Below, in pieces: positions 1 through 9,629 of a stretch of DNA of 64,000 nt (position 1 is its first letter; every line of letters starts with the position of its first letter). Source of the DNA: Candidatus Absconditabacterales bacterium (GTDB lineage: Bacteria > Patescibacteriota > Gracilibacteria > Absconditabacterales > Absconditicoccaceae); assembly GCA_025057375.1 (NCBI GenBank), contig JANWWO010000007.1, forward strand, positions 1 to 64,000, given 5' to 3'. The translations under genes were made by a program, and so were the position numbers. Under the pieces are notes generated by a model that worked only from the letters and a program-made list of their open reading frames with translations, was not told where the DNA came from and ran no database searches.

Positions 1-305
1 GGGATGCTTTTGGATCAAAGACGTTGTGTATGTCATGCTATGCTTATTGTATCATAGGGGAGGATTCTTGGCTGCTGGGCATCGCCATCAGCAAAAAAGA
101 CTACCACTGACTCGAGTGAAGGACGTTGTGCTTTGAGTGTTCGTCGTGCATTGCTGAGGATATGACTCATTGTCCATACACCGTCATCAGGCAAAAATGC
201 TGCATGGGCTTGATGTGAGGTAGGATAAGGATTCCCATGACTGAGCGATCATATGACGCGTGCCATCAGATCTGGAAGGTGTGTATCTCGTGTGGTGACA
301 TGCAT
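1..305 (-). CDS. Unknown protein, 3' end beyond the left edge
   Basis: Read with TGA as Gly, the minus frame from an ATG at 303-305 stays open to the window edge, so the C-terminus is missing. The visible part looks protein-like (SLSHGNPYPTSHQAHA, then a segment ending VVVFFADGDAQQPRI), but I recognise no family. A second ATG at 264-266 could be the start instead. It lies 124 bases downstream of the end of the topoisomerase gene, and a plausible minus-strand promoter sits in that gap, so it may have its own transcript. Confidence 0.5.
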
Positions 306-336
306 CAGGCAGGGCGTGGAGATAAAAGCTTTGGAG

Positions 337-364
337 AGTATAAAAAAACTCTCGCACAATGCAA
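337..364 (-). promoter_or_regulatory. Possible promoter for the gene at 1-305
   Basis: On the minus strand there is TTGCAT at 359-364 and TATACT at 337-342, with a 16-base spacer, just upstream of the first gene. The overlapping GAGAGT/ACTCTC inverted repeat at 334-352 may be chance or an operator. Confidence 0.3.
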
Positions 365-429
365 GAGAAAAATATTGCTTGATGAGGGGTAACGAGAACG
401 AGAAAAATGCGTACAATGACAATTGTGTC

Positions 430-2949
430 TTATTCGCCTGTATGTCCAAATAATCAATCATTCGCTTTTTTTTCTTGGTGTGCTTTTTCTTCTGCTTTTT
501 TTGCTTCTCTGTATTGCTTGTTTTCTTTTTTTTCTTCCCATGGTTGGAAAATGGCTTCTATTATTTTTGTTCCTAGGGGTTTCATGCTCTTTTCTGGGAT
601 GGTGAGATGGAGATCGTTGGAGTGGATGGTTTGCTGATCTCCATCAATATATTTGATAGTGATGGATCATTCATCGATTGCAAGGCAACCTGTGATGTTT
701 TCGGTTGCAACTTTGTCTCCTTTTTTCGCTCTTTTCCAGATTCTTAGATCTTCTATAGCAAGCATTTTATGGTGTGTTTGATTATACACAAGGACAAATG
801 CTTCATCACGATACAAGAAGGAATCTGCAATGGTGTCTCCTTCTTGGAGGTCGATGGCTTTGATCCCTCCTGCTGTTTTTCCACTTGCTCTTACTTCATC
901 TTCTGGGAATAACAAAAAATATCATCACTGACTGACAATTCAGATTTTGTCTCCTTGACGGAGTGCGAGGACAGAGATGATTTTTTCTCCTTGTTCGACA
1001 AGATTCATAACTACGGTTGGGAATTTTTTGAAACTGAGCACCAGATTTTTATCAATTTTTTTGATATTATTGTGTGAGGTGAGAAAACTGAGATAGTCAT
1101 ATCAGACATCAACAGTTTTGACAAACACGATGTCTCCTGTCAGTCCAAAATGTTTTTTGAGATCAAGAGGATGGTCAGATGTTTTGGATCAGGGCATATC
1201 CTTGAGTCTCTGGACTACCAATTCTCCTTTGGAGGTGATAATGACAAAATTGTCTTGGTTGTGCGTATAGATAATATCGCGGGTATGTGATGGGATGTTC
1301 ATTATTCTACTTTGGAACATTACTCTCACTGTCCAATCATTGCCTATCCATACAATCGTATCTTCTTTGACTTTGTCTGCTTCGTTAAGAATCGATTTGA
1401 GAGTAGAATTGAGGGATCATACACTGGTATCAGTTGCGACCGATGTTCTTCTTTCATCACCAAATTGTTCTTTTACTTCAATCAATTCTTGACTGACGAC
1501 GTCGTCTCTTTTTGCTGGATTATTTAGGACTTCTTGTAAAAATTCGATTTCTTTACGTTTTGCCTCCATCTCGTCAAGAATTTTTTGGAGTTCTAGTCAG
1601 ACGAGCGATTGGAGTCTCATCATCAAGATATAATCTGCTTGAGGTTCACTAAACGCAAATTGTTGTATCAAGCGATCTTTGGCTTCAGCTTTGGTTGCGG
1701 ATGCGCGGATGGTTGCAATGACTGCATCAATCTGATCAATCGCCATCTGGAGTCATTCGAGCAGATGGAGTCTTGCTTGTGCTTTGTCCAGCAAAAATAT
1801 GGAACGACGGATGACTACAATTCTCCTAAATTCAACAAACTCAGCAATCAAATCTCTGATATTCAGAGTGCGTGGTTGTATTCCTTCATCAACCAGGGCA
1901 ACATTATTGATGTTGATAGTGGATTGCAGTTCTGTCATCTTGAACAGCAACACGAGCAACTTATCAGCATTGACTCATTTTTTGAGATACAATGCGATAC
2001 GGATTGTTTTCCCACTTGATTCATCTCTAATATCATCAATTCCTTCAATTTTTTTTTCCATTACGAGATGTGCAATTTTTTCAACCAAACTTGCTTTGTT
2101 GACTTGGTAGGGAAGTTCGTCGATGACGAGAATGCTTCCATGTTTTTTATCTTCTTCACGATGGGTTTTCCCTCTACAGACGATACTCCCTCTTCCCGTA
2201 CGATAGACTTCGCGGATATGTGCTGGATTGAAGATAATTCCTCCTGTGGGGAGATCTGGACCTTGAATAATATCCATTATCTCATCGACAGTCACATGCC
2301 TTGGTTGCCCGTCAGATCAGATTTTCTCATTATGCTTAATAAAATACAAACACGCATCAATCACCTCACGCAGATTGTGTGGAGGCATATTAGTTGCCAT
2401 CCCTACGGCAATACCCATTGTTCCATTACAGAGGTGGTTGGGGAATCTGGTAGGGAGAACACTTGGTTCTTGGAGAGATCCGTCAAAATTATCTCTTCGC
2501 TGTACAGTGTTGAGTTCGATATCTGCGAGCATCGTTTCTGCGAGTTTGGTGAGTCTTGCTTCGGTATACCTCATCGCAGCTGCACCATCACCATCAATTG
2601 ACCCAAAGTTTCCTTGTCCATCAATAAGTGGATAACGAAGTGATCGCCATTGAGCTTGGCGAACCATTGCATCATAGACACTACTATCACCATGCGGATG
2701 ATATTTTCCAAGAACCTCTCAGACAATTCTCGCAGACTTTTTGTGTTTGGCCGAAAAAAAATTTTTCATATCGTACATGGCGTAGAGTATTCTTCTGATG
2801 ACGGGTTTGAGTCCATCCCTCGTATCAGGTAGTGCACGTGAAACGATCACTGCCATTGCATAGTCGATATAGGACTGTTTGATTTCTTCTTCTATTGACA
2901 TAGGAATGATAGTTTCATGGATCAAACTTGGATTTTCTTGATCTGCCAT
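430..2949 (-). CDS. gyrA: DNA gyrase / topoisomerase IV subunit A
   Basis: Type IIA topoisomerase A subunit, which breaks and rejoins DNA through a covalent tyrosine. The product is about 839 residues, normal for GyrA. The N-terminus has [27 protein letters not shown], here quoted only for its core [14 protein letters not shown]. The catalytic tyrosine is in [13 protein letters not shown] at about residue 128. The C-terminal half shows beta-propeller repeats (for example [15 protein letters not shown]). The tail is rich in Lys and Glu. I do not see a clean GyrA box; the nearest is [15 protein letters not shown], so a ParC-type role cannot be excluded. TGA codons encode Gly throughout. Start ATG at 2947-2949, stop TAA at 430-432. 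Confidence 0.92.
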
Positions 2950-3053
2950 GGGATGATGTGAAAATAAAAAAAAGATTGACCACGATGATGGGTTAGTCTG
3001 TGTTGTAGTGATTTTGATTTGTATTGCAAGGAGAAATGCGGAAAGGATTGTAT

Positions 3054-4115
3054 TTATAAAATGGGTAAGTGACCATGGTTGTTGTCGTATGTTACTCTTT
3101 TCCCGTGTGCATTTGATGCCTGTCTAAAGATTCGCAAGATCGGGTTTTTTCCTTCGATCCATGTATGAAAGAGATCGCTCAAAAACACCTGATCTAAGGC
3201 ACTTCGTCTTGGATCATGTGTTATGATCTCCATATTGTGTTGTTTTTCTTGTGTCGTCGCATTGGGATTGTTCTCAAGATATCTGAGTATTTTTTTATAC
3301 TGTTCGAGTGATACGGTATTCATGATATCCAGTAGTATTATATAATTTTTGCGATTTGTGAGATTTGGTTCTTTGTTGTGATATTCTCCTAATGCTCATG
3401 GTATTATATTCTCAAAATAATTTTTGCACAGTATACCGAAAGTTGGGTCAAGATGATATTTTATGTATGGAAGATTGAGCATCCCACTTGCCATAGGAGA
3501 TTTGGCTGTCCAGAATGTAGATTGAAATTTCGCTATTTCTGATTCACATCCTGGTATTTGCTTAAAATTCTCTATTGCTTGTAGCCATTGAGTGGTATAT
3601 CTATATTGATGGCCTAATATTCATGTAATAAAAAGTTCATGATATGATGCGCTTCATGTTTCTATTTGACTTTTCAGATGTGGTGCCATAGTACGTATAT
3701 ATTCCATTAATGCTCAATCAGCAATTATGCGGTTATATTTTACTGGATCTTGATAGTTTTTATAAGGTCTAGTTCTTAGAAGATCATTGTGTATTAGATC
3801 TGTTATTAGGTCGGTGTATGTGTTTGGTGCTCAGAAACGGTTGGTAGGATAGCTTTTCTTCACTTTGATTGCTTCTATCAATCACGCAATGAGTGAGGTG
3901 GTTATTCACGTTTTTGTTGTTATGTTGTCAAAATCCTGTTGTTCAGCATGAGTGAGATAAGCTTATCAGATGCATTTGATGAGAATTTCTTGTGCTGTAT
4001 CTCATAGTTCGTCAAGGAATTGGATCAGCAAATCTTGGAGGATCTTATTTTTTGTTTGTTGTGTGAGACGACGTCATCGAGGGCCTGTGATAGTAAGTCA
4101 AGTGACGAAAAAAAT
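3054..4115 (-). pseudogene. Broken unknown gene with one in-frame stop
   Basis: A single minus frame is protein-like from about 4115 to a TAA at 3054-3056, but it is interrupted by TAA at 3963-3965. Before the stop it reads PFLDELGDTAQEILIKCIG; directly after it the same frame resumes with AYLTHAEQQDFDN and continues for about 300 codons. The unbroken composition on both sides suggests a nonsense mutation or a sequencing error rather than two genes. The start is unclear: two TAA codons (4116-4121) end the gene upstream and no ATG follows in frame. No family recognised. A start at 3323 would give an 89-residue fragment only. Confidence 0.5.
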
Positions 4116-4118
4116 TTA

Positions 4119-5970
4119 TTAAAGATAGGAATTTTGGTTAGTCAGTTTGTTATTTTTGATCATATCATTCACAGGAGCATCAATAGATAGCATAGACATA
4201 GCCACTTTTTCTCATCATGTGTAGATGATTTGTGTTCATAACTTAAGACCAGGATTAGCAAAAAAATCTTCGACTGATTCGTGTACGGGATCACTATTTT
4301 GATACTTTTGTTTAGACATTTCTTCAAGCAACTGTATGGCTATTTCTGTTCATACTACTGCTCATAATACCGTAAAAAACACGCTTACAATATATCTGAA
4401 AATTCCATTGATGGCGGCATATCATGCAATTGATCCTTGTGGTCATGCTATCGATCATGCAACTGCTCCTATGATACTTAGGAGGTTTATGAATCATTCG
4501 ATAAAGGCCTGCTGGTGGGCGTTCATGTTGAGATAGAGATTTTCTTTGATAGTAGTCATTTGTGTATTAAATGCATCTTGATAGTCAGTCGTGATTCAGC
4601 ATGCTTTGACAAATGATAGTGTATTAGGGTCAAATCCATCGATGAGTTCTTTGTATGCTTTCCCTTGTGGTGATGACATAAATCATGTAAGCGCATTGCT
4701 GTTTCTCGTATATAATTGTGTGAATTTTGTGGAAGACGAGCATTGGAGGCAAGAACGCCGATATAGAGATGGAAATATTTACGTTTCATATCGATTTCTT
4801 GTCCTATCGTAATAATGAGTGGGAGCGCGGGATGGAGGAGTGGTGGAGAAAATCATAGATTACGGAGTATTGTTTGTTCATCATTCGTAAGGGACTTTCA
4901 TTCAAGAGCTTTTTGTATGATAGGAGCGAGTCATTGATCAGTGTTTGCGAGCGAGGGGAACACTCTACGTCGAAATGTTTGATACTGTGTGAGGGATTCC
5001 TGAATCAGTGGGAGATGTTTTTTTCGTTCTTCATGATATCATGTTCGTTGAGTCCATAGTCATGAGAGGTTTCATTGATATCATGTATCAGCTAGGATAA
5101 TGTTTTGCATTCGTGTGTCAATTTGTTGCGCGGCTCAGGTATATTGTTTGATTGCAAGTTCGAGCACTCACCGTGTATTATTGAGTTCTTGTACAGCATT
5201 GACGAATGGTGTTGGATTTCATTTTGTGAGGTCTGTTATTGCATTCATAATTTTTTCTTCATTAGCTTGTTTTGTTGTGAGTATATGGCGTAGTGCGTTT
5301 TGTACGTTTTGATTTTGTTCTTGTAAGAATGCAATAATATCTTGTATCGTTGGTGGGTTACTGATCGTTGGATCTGGGTATTGATAGTTTTTTAGCCATT
5401 CTATTCCTTTTTGTTTTGCAGTAGTGATCATATCTTTCCATATTGATGTTTTTTCAAATACTATCCCATTTCTCAGTGAGAGCTTCCATGCAATAGCAAG
5501 TATTGCATTTTTTTCTTCATTATTGCCTTTTGTTCGGACATATTCACATAGATGTTGAAATTTTTGTAGTAGACCTTCGGGAATTGTGAGATCTATGTTT
5601 GCGAGTCAGGATCATAGCGTTGTGATAATCTCGTGTGGTGAGAGTGGGATATTATTTGTCGATTGGGTATAGAGTTCACGAATCTTTTGTGTTATTTGTC
5701 TTTTTTTTCTTCTTTTGTTAGTTTGACGAGGATTCTCTAGTGGATATAGTGGCTGATTGTCATTAGTGTTTTCGTCGTCATCGGTGTTTTGCCTGTGATT
5801 GCTATCTTTATTAGGATCGATGTTTGGATGCTGTATGCCTTGCTCTGGTCATACATTATCTGGTCATATATTGCATGGGGGAATGTTGCTCATCTTCATC
5901 ACGAGAGGCCTTTGTATTGCTCAGGAAAATGATGGAGAAAGACAAGCCAAGAGAGAGCATAGGATCATTG
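4119..5970 (-). pseudogene. Exported unknown protein, frameshifted near 4735
   Basis: From an ATG at 5968-5970 the frame reads MILCSLLACLSPSFSGA, a short signal peptide or lipoprotein signal (SLLAC), then a Pro/Asn/Asp-rich linker and a helical region. An 8-T run at 5994-6001 lies just upstream; one more base there would join an ATG at 6004-6006 and give a longer signal peptide. At about 4735 coding switches to another frame, resuming with FMSSPQGKAYKELIDGFDPN and two hydrophobic stretches (residues of the type GFINLLSIIGAVAGSIAG and RYIVSVFFTVLGAVV). It ends at TAA 4119-4121. No family recognised; either decayed or affected by a base error. Confidence 0.5.
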
Positions 5971-6023
5971 TGAAGACTTCGTTTGTGTATTTGTTTTTTT
6001 TGTCATAGGTGGGAAGATGGTTT

Positions 6024-6714
6024 TACATCTCACTGAGATAGTTGCATATTAGGCATAATAAATACAATATTATGAAATAAAAAAAATTTTCATGTCAGTG
6101 TAGCATACCCTCACTGCAGCGTGACATAGAGAATGATTTTTGTTTGTGTGCTATAATGGCTCTTTTCGTAAGATATATTATTTGTTGACGTCTATCTGTT
6201 CAGATGTAAAAAAATTAGTAGCATATCTACAAACCATTATAGATATCATGATTTCTTTTGGTCAAAAATCATGATTATAAGCACATAAAAAATGATTTAT
6301 GTATTATGTATACTGTGTGGTGTAATATTCGTAAGGTGTGATGATTCTCTTATAATATGTATGTATTGAATTACGCCTACGTAATGGTGTATGGATCTAT
6401 TTTTTATATAAGATTAGACAGAATTTCAACAATATGCTTTGACTTTATTAAGAAAGAGCGTTATCCTAATTCTAGCATTATTGGTTGGTATATCGTCTAT
6501 GATGAGGTTTGTTATGATTATAGCCAACATTTCTAACATGCCGTACATGTTACGTTTTTTTATTAGTACATCAGACTATTACGCGTCATTTATGTATTCT
6601 TGTGATACATGGCAGATATACTAAAGTGCGTCAGTCCTGTTTGTATGAAACAGCACAATGAATAATAATATATTTTTTTGCAAGTTTTTTTGTAATCATG
6701 TAAGAGATGATTGA
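6024..6714. other. AT-rich intergenic region, no confident gene
   Basis: Low-complexity AT-rich DNA between the exported gene and the TrbC-like gene. The only plus-strand candidate is a TTG-started hydrophobic frame of 61 codons at 6439-6624 (starts MTLLRKSVILILALLVG). It has no ribosome site or recognised family and I do not call it. The region must carry the promoter of the gene at 4119-5970. Confidence 0.4.
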
Positions 6715-7629
6715 TTAGGCAAATTCTTGGACAATTTGGTAGCTTACTAAGAGAAAAAGGAAAAAGATAATTGTTCCAAGAAATACGCCATAAGCAGTTT
6801 TTTTGAATAATCAAAATCCTTCGCCCTTTCATCCATCGACAACCAGTCTCAATCCTGCATAGATCATCATGACCAAAAAGAAAAACCCCATGACCCATGC
6901 CATAATTTTTGCTATATTGATAATTGTTTCTGTGGCTCTTTCTTTAAAATTTGGAAGTTGTGCGATGAAGTAGATATAATCGATCGCTTTGACGAAAGTC
7001 ATTGCAATAACAACATTCAGAGCACCATTTTTTGCTTGATCAATTTTTTCTTCTTGTGATACCGTTTGCATCATTTGATATCAGTGCCAAATAAGCATGA
7101 TAATGCCAAAAAAGAATGCAAATGCTTTGCAAAATCAAAAAATATTTTTTATTATAACATTCTCTACTTTCTTAACAACTTCTGCACTTCCTTCGAGATT
7201 GGTCATTCCTATTCCTACATCAATAATTCGTATTGCTCCGAAGAAGAGTGTAGCTCCCATTCACACAAAAATAAGATTTTTTATTGTTCCTAATGCTTTT
7301 CATTCATCGTCTGCATCAAAGATGAAGAGAATTCCGTTATAGACAAAAATCAAAACGAGGAGTCCATACGCTATGATTCTGGCAATTCCCCAGATCTGTC
7401 ATCATCAGGCAGAAGGATAAAAGAGTGCCATAATATTTTCTCTTAAGGAGAGGTCTTTGTTTACATTCCACTGATACAAACGTTCAACTCTTCCTTGTGC
7501 GTCCGCAGTTTCTTGTTCATTGACGACATCTTGTGCGACATGCTGAAAAAAATTTGGCATGACAGCATGCGTATGAGTAAAAAAGAAGGAGAGGAAAAGA
7601 GTACAGAGCGTATATAGAATTATTGCCAT
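6715..7629 (-). CDS. Multi-pass membrane protein, TrbC/VirB2-like
   Basis: A 304-residue protein with a signal peptide (MAIILYTLCTLFLSFFFTH, cleavage near HAVMP) followed by at least five hydrophobic segments, including IARIIAYGLLVLIFVYNGIL and ITLKV-like later helices ending LVSYQIVQEFA. The arrangement (signal peptide, then paired helices with short Gly-rich loops such as LRLVVDGGKGEGFGLFKK) resembles the TrbC/VirB2 pilin-type proteins of type IV secretion. In this case the two-helix unit appears to be repeated. It directly follows a smaller protein of the same type (7678-8148) on the same strand, 48 bases apart, so they are probably co-transcribed. Family placement is by architecture, not by a catalytic motif. 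Confidence 0.6.
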
Positions 7630-7677
7630 TAGCCCCTGTGAGTAAAAAATAAGAATATAGATGATGCGTCGTTTTTT

Positions 7678-8148
7678 CTAAAATGTTTGGTTTCCTAGCG
7701 CATTGATGATAATTGCAGCCAATTTGATCACAAACCAAAATCCCAACAGCAGTGCAAGTCAGATCCCAATGTTTTTAAATCTATTGATGACTTGACTCAC
7801 ATCTCCATTGTTATGACCAGCTGCGGAAACAAGAAGAAATCAATTATAAATAATCAATACTGTTGCAATAGTAAGTCAAAAGTAGGTGAGCCATTGAAGA
7901 TAGGGGCTGAGGTTGTTTCTTATCGAGTCAAGGGTATTGGCAAGTCTGTATTGTCTTGGGTATTGTCATCTGCCATCAACGCGGTTCATTCTTGTTTCTT
8001 GAATACGGAGTCATTCATTGGTTTTGCCTGCAACATTATCAAAAATTTGGTCTGGTGATGTTCATCGTCTTCATCGTCTTTCTTGTTGTGCTTGGGTCGG
8101 TAGTGCACACAATATTATGATAAGTATGTATATAATACTACGAATCAT
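7678..8148 (-). CDS. TrbC/VirB2-like pilin-type protein
   Basis: A 156-residue protein. The signal peptide is MIRSIIYILIIILCALPTQA, with cleavage likely before QQER. A basic Gly/Arg-rich region follows, then two hydrophobic helices (WLTYFGLTIATVLIIYNGFL and NIGIGLALLLGFWFVIKLAA) separated by a short polar loop. This is the layout of VirB2/TrbC pilins. The start at 8146-8148 gives the signal peptide and is the only sensible one. Upstream lies TTGACA followed by an AT-rich -10-like stretch, after the terminator of the small RNA at 8220-8479, so it probably has its own promoter. Stop TAG at 7678-7680. Confidence 0.65.
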
Positions 8149-8219
8149 CAACAAAAGAAAGATAAAATATTCCCTGGTAAGTGTAGTGATTTTTTATAAT
8201 AAATGCAAATTTTGTCAAT

Positions 8220-8248
8220 AAAAAAACATTGACAGAATGCCGTCAATG
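8220..8248 (-). terminator. Rho-independent terminator of the structured RNA
   Basis: On the minus strand a perfect 7-bp stem (CATTGAC / GTCAATG, loop of 8) at 8227-8248 is followed by seven T (8226-8220). Confidence 0.85.
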
Positions 8249-8479
8249 TCCTTAATGGACACGGCATCGAGGGGTCGTTATAACGCACCCATGGGTTAGG
8301 ATTCTTGAAAAAGAGAATCAAAAATCATGGATTCGTTGCTAAGAAGTACTCGATGCCGCTCCGAAATTTGCATGGATTATTGGGTAATAACCCTATGCAA
8401 TGTGTTGTGGAGAGGAATGCCTCTGTACAATCACCTAGTGCATGGCACATAGCTATCTATACATAAGCTTTTGTACAGC
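8220..8479 (-). ncRNA. Structured RNA of unknown family
   Basis: About 260 bases without a reading frame but with dense complementary pairs, bounded by a promoter and a perfect terminator on the minus strand. Visible helices in transcript order: CTGTACAA (8471-8478) with TTGTACAG (8423-8430); a GTGC/GCAC hairpin near 8440; AGAGG-CATT-CCTCT near 8415; TGCAT...ATGCA enclosing GGG/CCC around 8370-8400; and a 9-bp stem GGCATCGAG/CTCGATGCC pairing 8349-8357 with 8263-8271; then TGTCC/GGACA. It lacks the GGAAAGTCC core of RNase P, the SRP GGAAG...AGCAG signature and a tmRNA tRNA-like domain. It could be an unusual 6S or a lineage-specific RNA. Confidence 0.7.
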
Positions 8480-8482
8480 TTT

Positions 8483-8512
8483 AGTATAGTCAACTTAGTT
8501 CCAAATGTCCAA
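8483..8512 (-). promoter_or_regulatory. Promoter of the structured RNA
   Basis: Minus strand TTGGAC at 8507-8512 and TATACT at 8483-8488 with an 18-base spacer. It lies inside the last codons of the rluA-like gene, and the predicted start falls at the first helix of the RNA. Confidence 0.6.
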
Positions 8513-9526
8513 TCAGGAAGGCCCAATGGACAGTTTTTCCTTGACTTGTGATGAAAACTTCATTTTATCCCAGTAGGGAGGGAGTGGTGCGGTGCATTGG
8601 ATTAGCGAACCATCACAATCCCTAAACTCATAATCCCAACAGTGAAGGAGATGATGTTTCATTCATGTGTCGCGGAAAAACTTTCTATTTGCTGACGGAA
8701 TACCATAGACGACATCACCAAGGAGAGGATACCCAATGTAGGCACAATGAGCTCTGATTTGATGCATTCTTCCTGTTTCTAGGCGAACACATGCAAGACT
8801 TCGGTCGACTCATGATGGTAATGTTCATTCACAGATATTTCGTATATGTGTTATACTCATTTTTCATGATTTGTCAATAGAAATTTTTCATCTTTGGAAT
8901 TTTGTATCAAATATTTTTGTAAGCGGTGCTTTGATTGTTCTTCGTTTCCCTTGATTTCAAAGTTTTCACCCCACAATTGTCAGATAGATTTTTTTTACAC
9001 TATGTGTGTGAAGTTGTGTTGCAAAGTGATCACAGGACACTCTTTGCATTCATGCAATACATACTCATGATGTATCTCTATCCAAACGATGACAAAAAGC
9101 AGGTTGTGATAGATTATCTTTGCTTGGTTGCGTTTGTGCTCGCTGACGAAGTATCTCATACATACAGGTTGACTGTCCAGGACTAGAAAACATACTTATT
9201 CATGCTGGTTTATTCCATATACATCGATTGGTGTCGTGAAAAAGAAGAAACTGACTCGGATCAAGATCGTCACTATCGGTTGTATATTTATATGTTTTTT
9301 TTGGTACGATATTTTTTTCGAATCAGATTGGCAGACTGACATGATCTCCTTGCAGGAGACGATAGTTTTGGGCGTGTTTTTTGTTATTTACTTTTATTGT
9401 CCCTTTTCTGAGTGCTTGAAAAATATGTGAGAGGGGCATAGAAGGATTGTGTTTTGCATATCGTTTCCTTACGAAACTATCTAGTCTGACATTCGCCCAT
9501 GATTCATCAATAATAAGTGTTTGCAT
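8495..9526 (-). CDS. RluA-family rRNA pseudouridine synthase
   Basis: A 343-residue RluA-type synthase, converting specific uridines of 23S rRNA (or tRNA) to pseudouridine. The N-terminus is an S4-like RNA-binding domain ([20 protein letters not shown]). The catalytic motif is [13 protein letters not shown] with the active Asp near residue 150, and the C-terminal part has [19 protein letters not shown]. The Gly of DTSG and several others are TGA. Length and order match the family. The start ATG at 9524-9526 gives the full S4 domain. The gene ends at TAA 8495-8497, where the RNA promoter begins. Confidence 0.93.
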
Positions 9527-9582
9527 GTAGACAGGAGACTAAAAAATAAGCCTGTTTGTATATACCAATTTTTTTTTTTAAT

Positions 9583-9615
9583 GCAAAAGAAAATGCTCTC
9601 GTTTGACGAGAACAT
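9583..9615 (-). terminator. Rho-independent terminator after the DUF1800/DUF1501 gene
   Basis: The arms ATGTTCTCGT and ACGAGAGCAT (minus strand, loop CAA) form a 10-bp stem with one mismatch, followed by TTTTCTTTT. Confidence 0.75.
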
Positions 9616-9629
9616 CTTTTGGGAAAATA

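Noticed and set aside
2068-2601. Plus frame of 177 codons
   Set aside because: Antisense shadow of the topoisomerase A gene.
6024-6714. AT-rich region as a replication origin
   Set aside because: No DnaA-box cluster or dnaA/dnaN genes seen.
8220-8479. Assignment of the structured RNA to RNase P or SRP RNA
   Set aside because: The conserved cores of both are missing and the length does not fit well.
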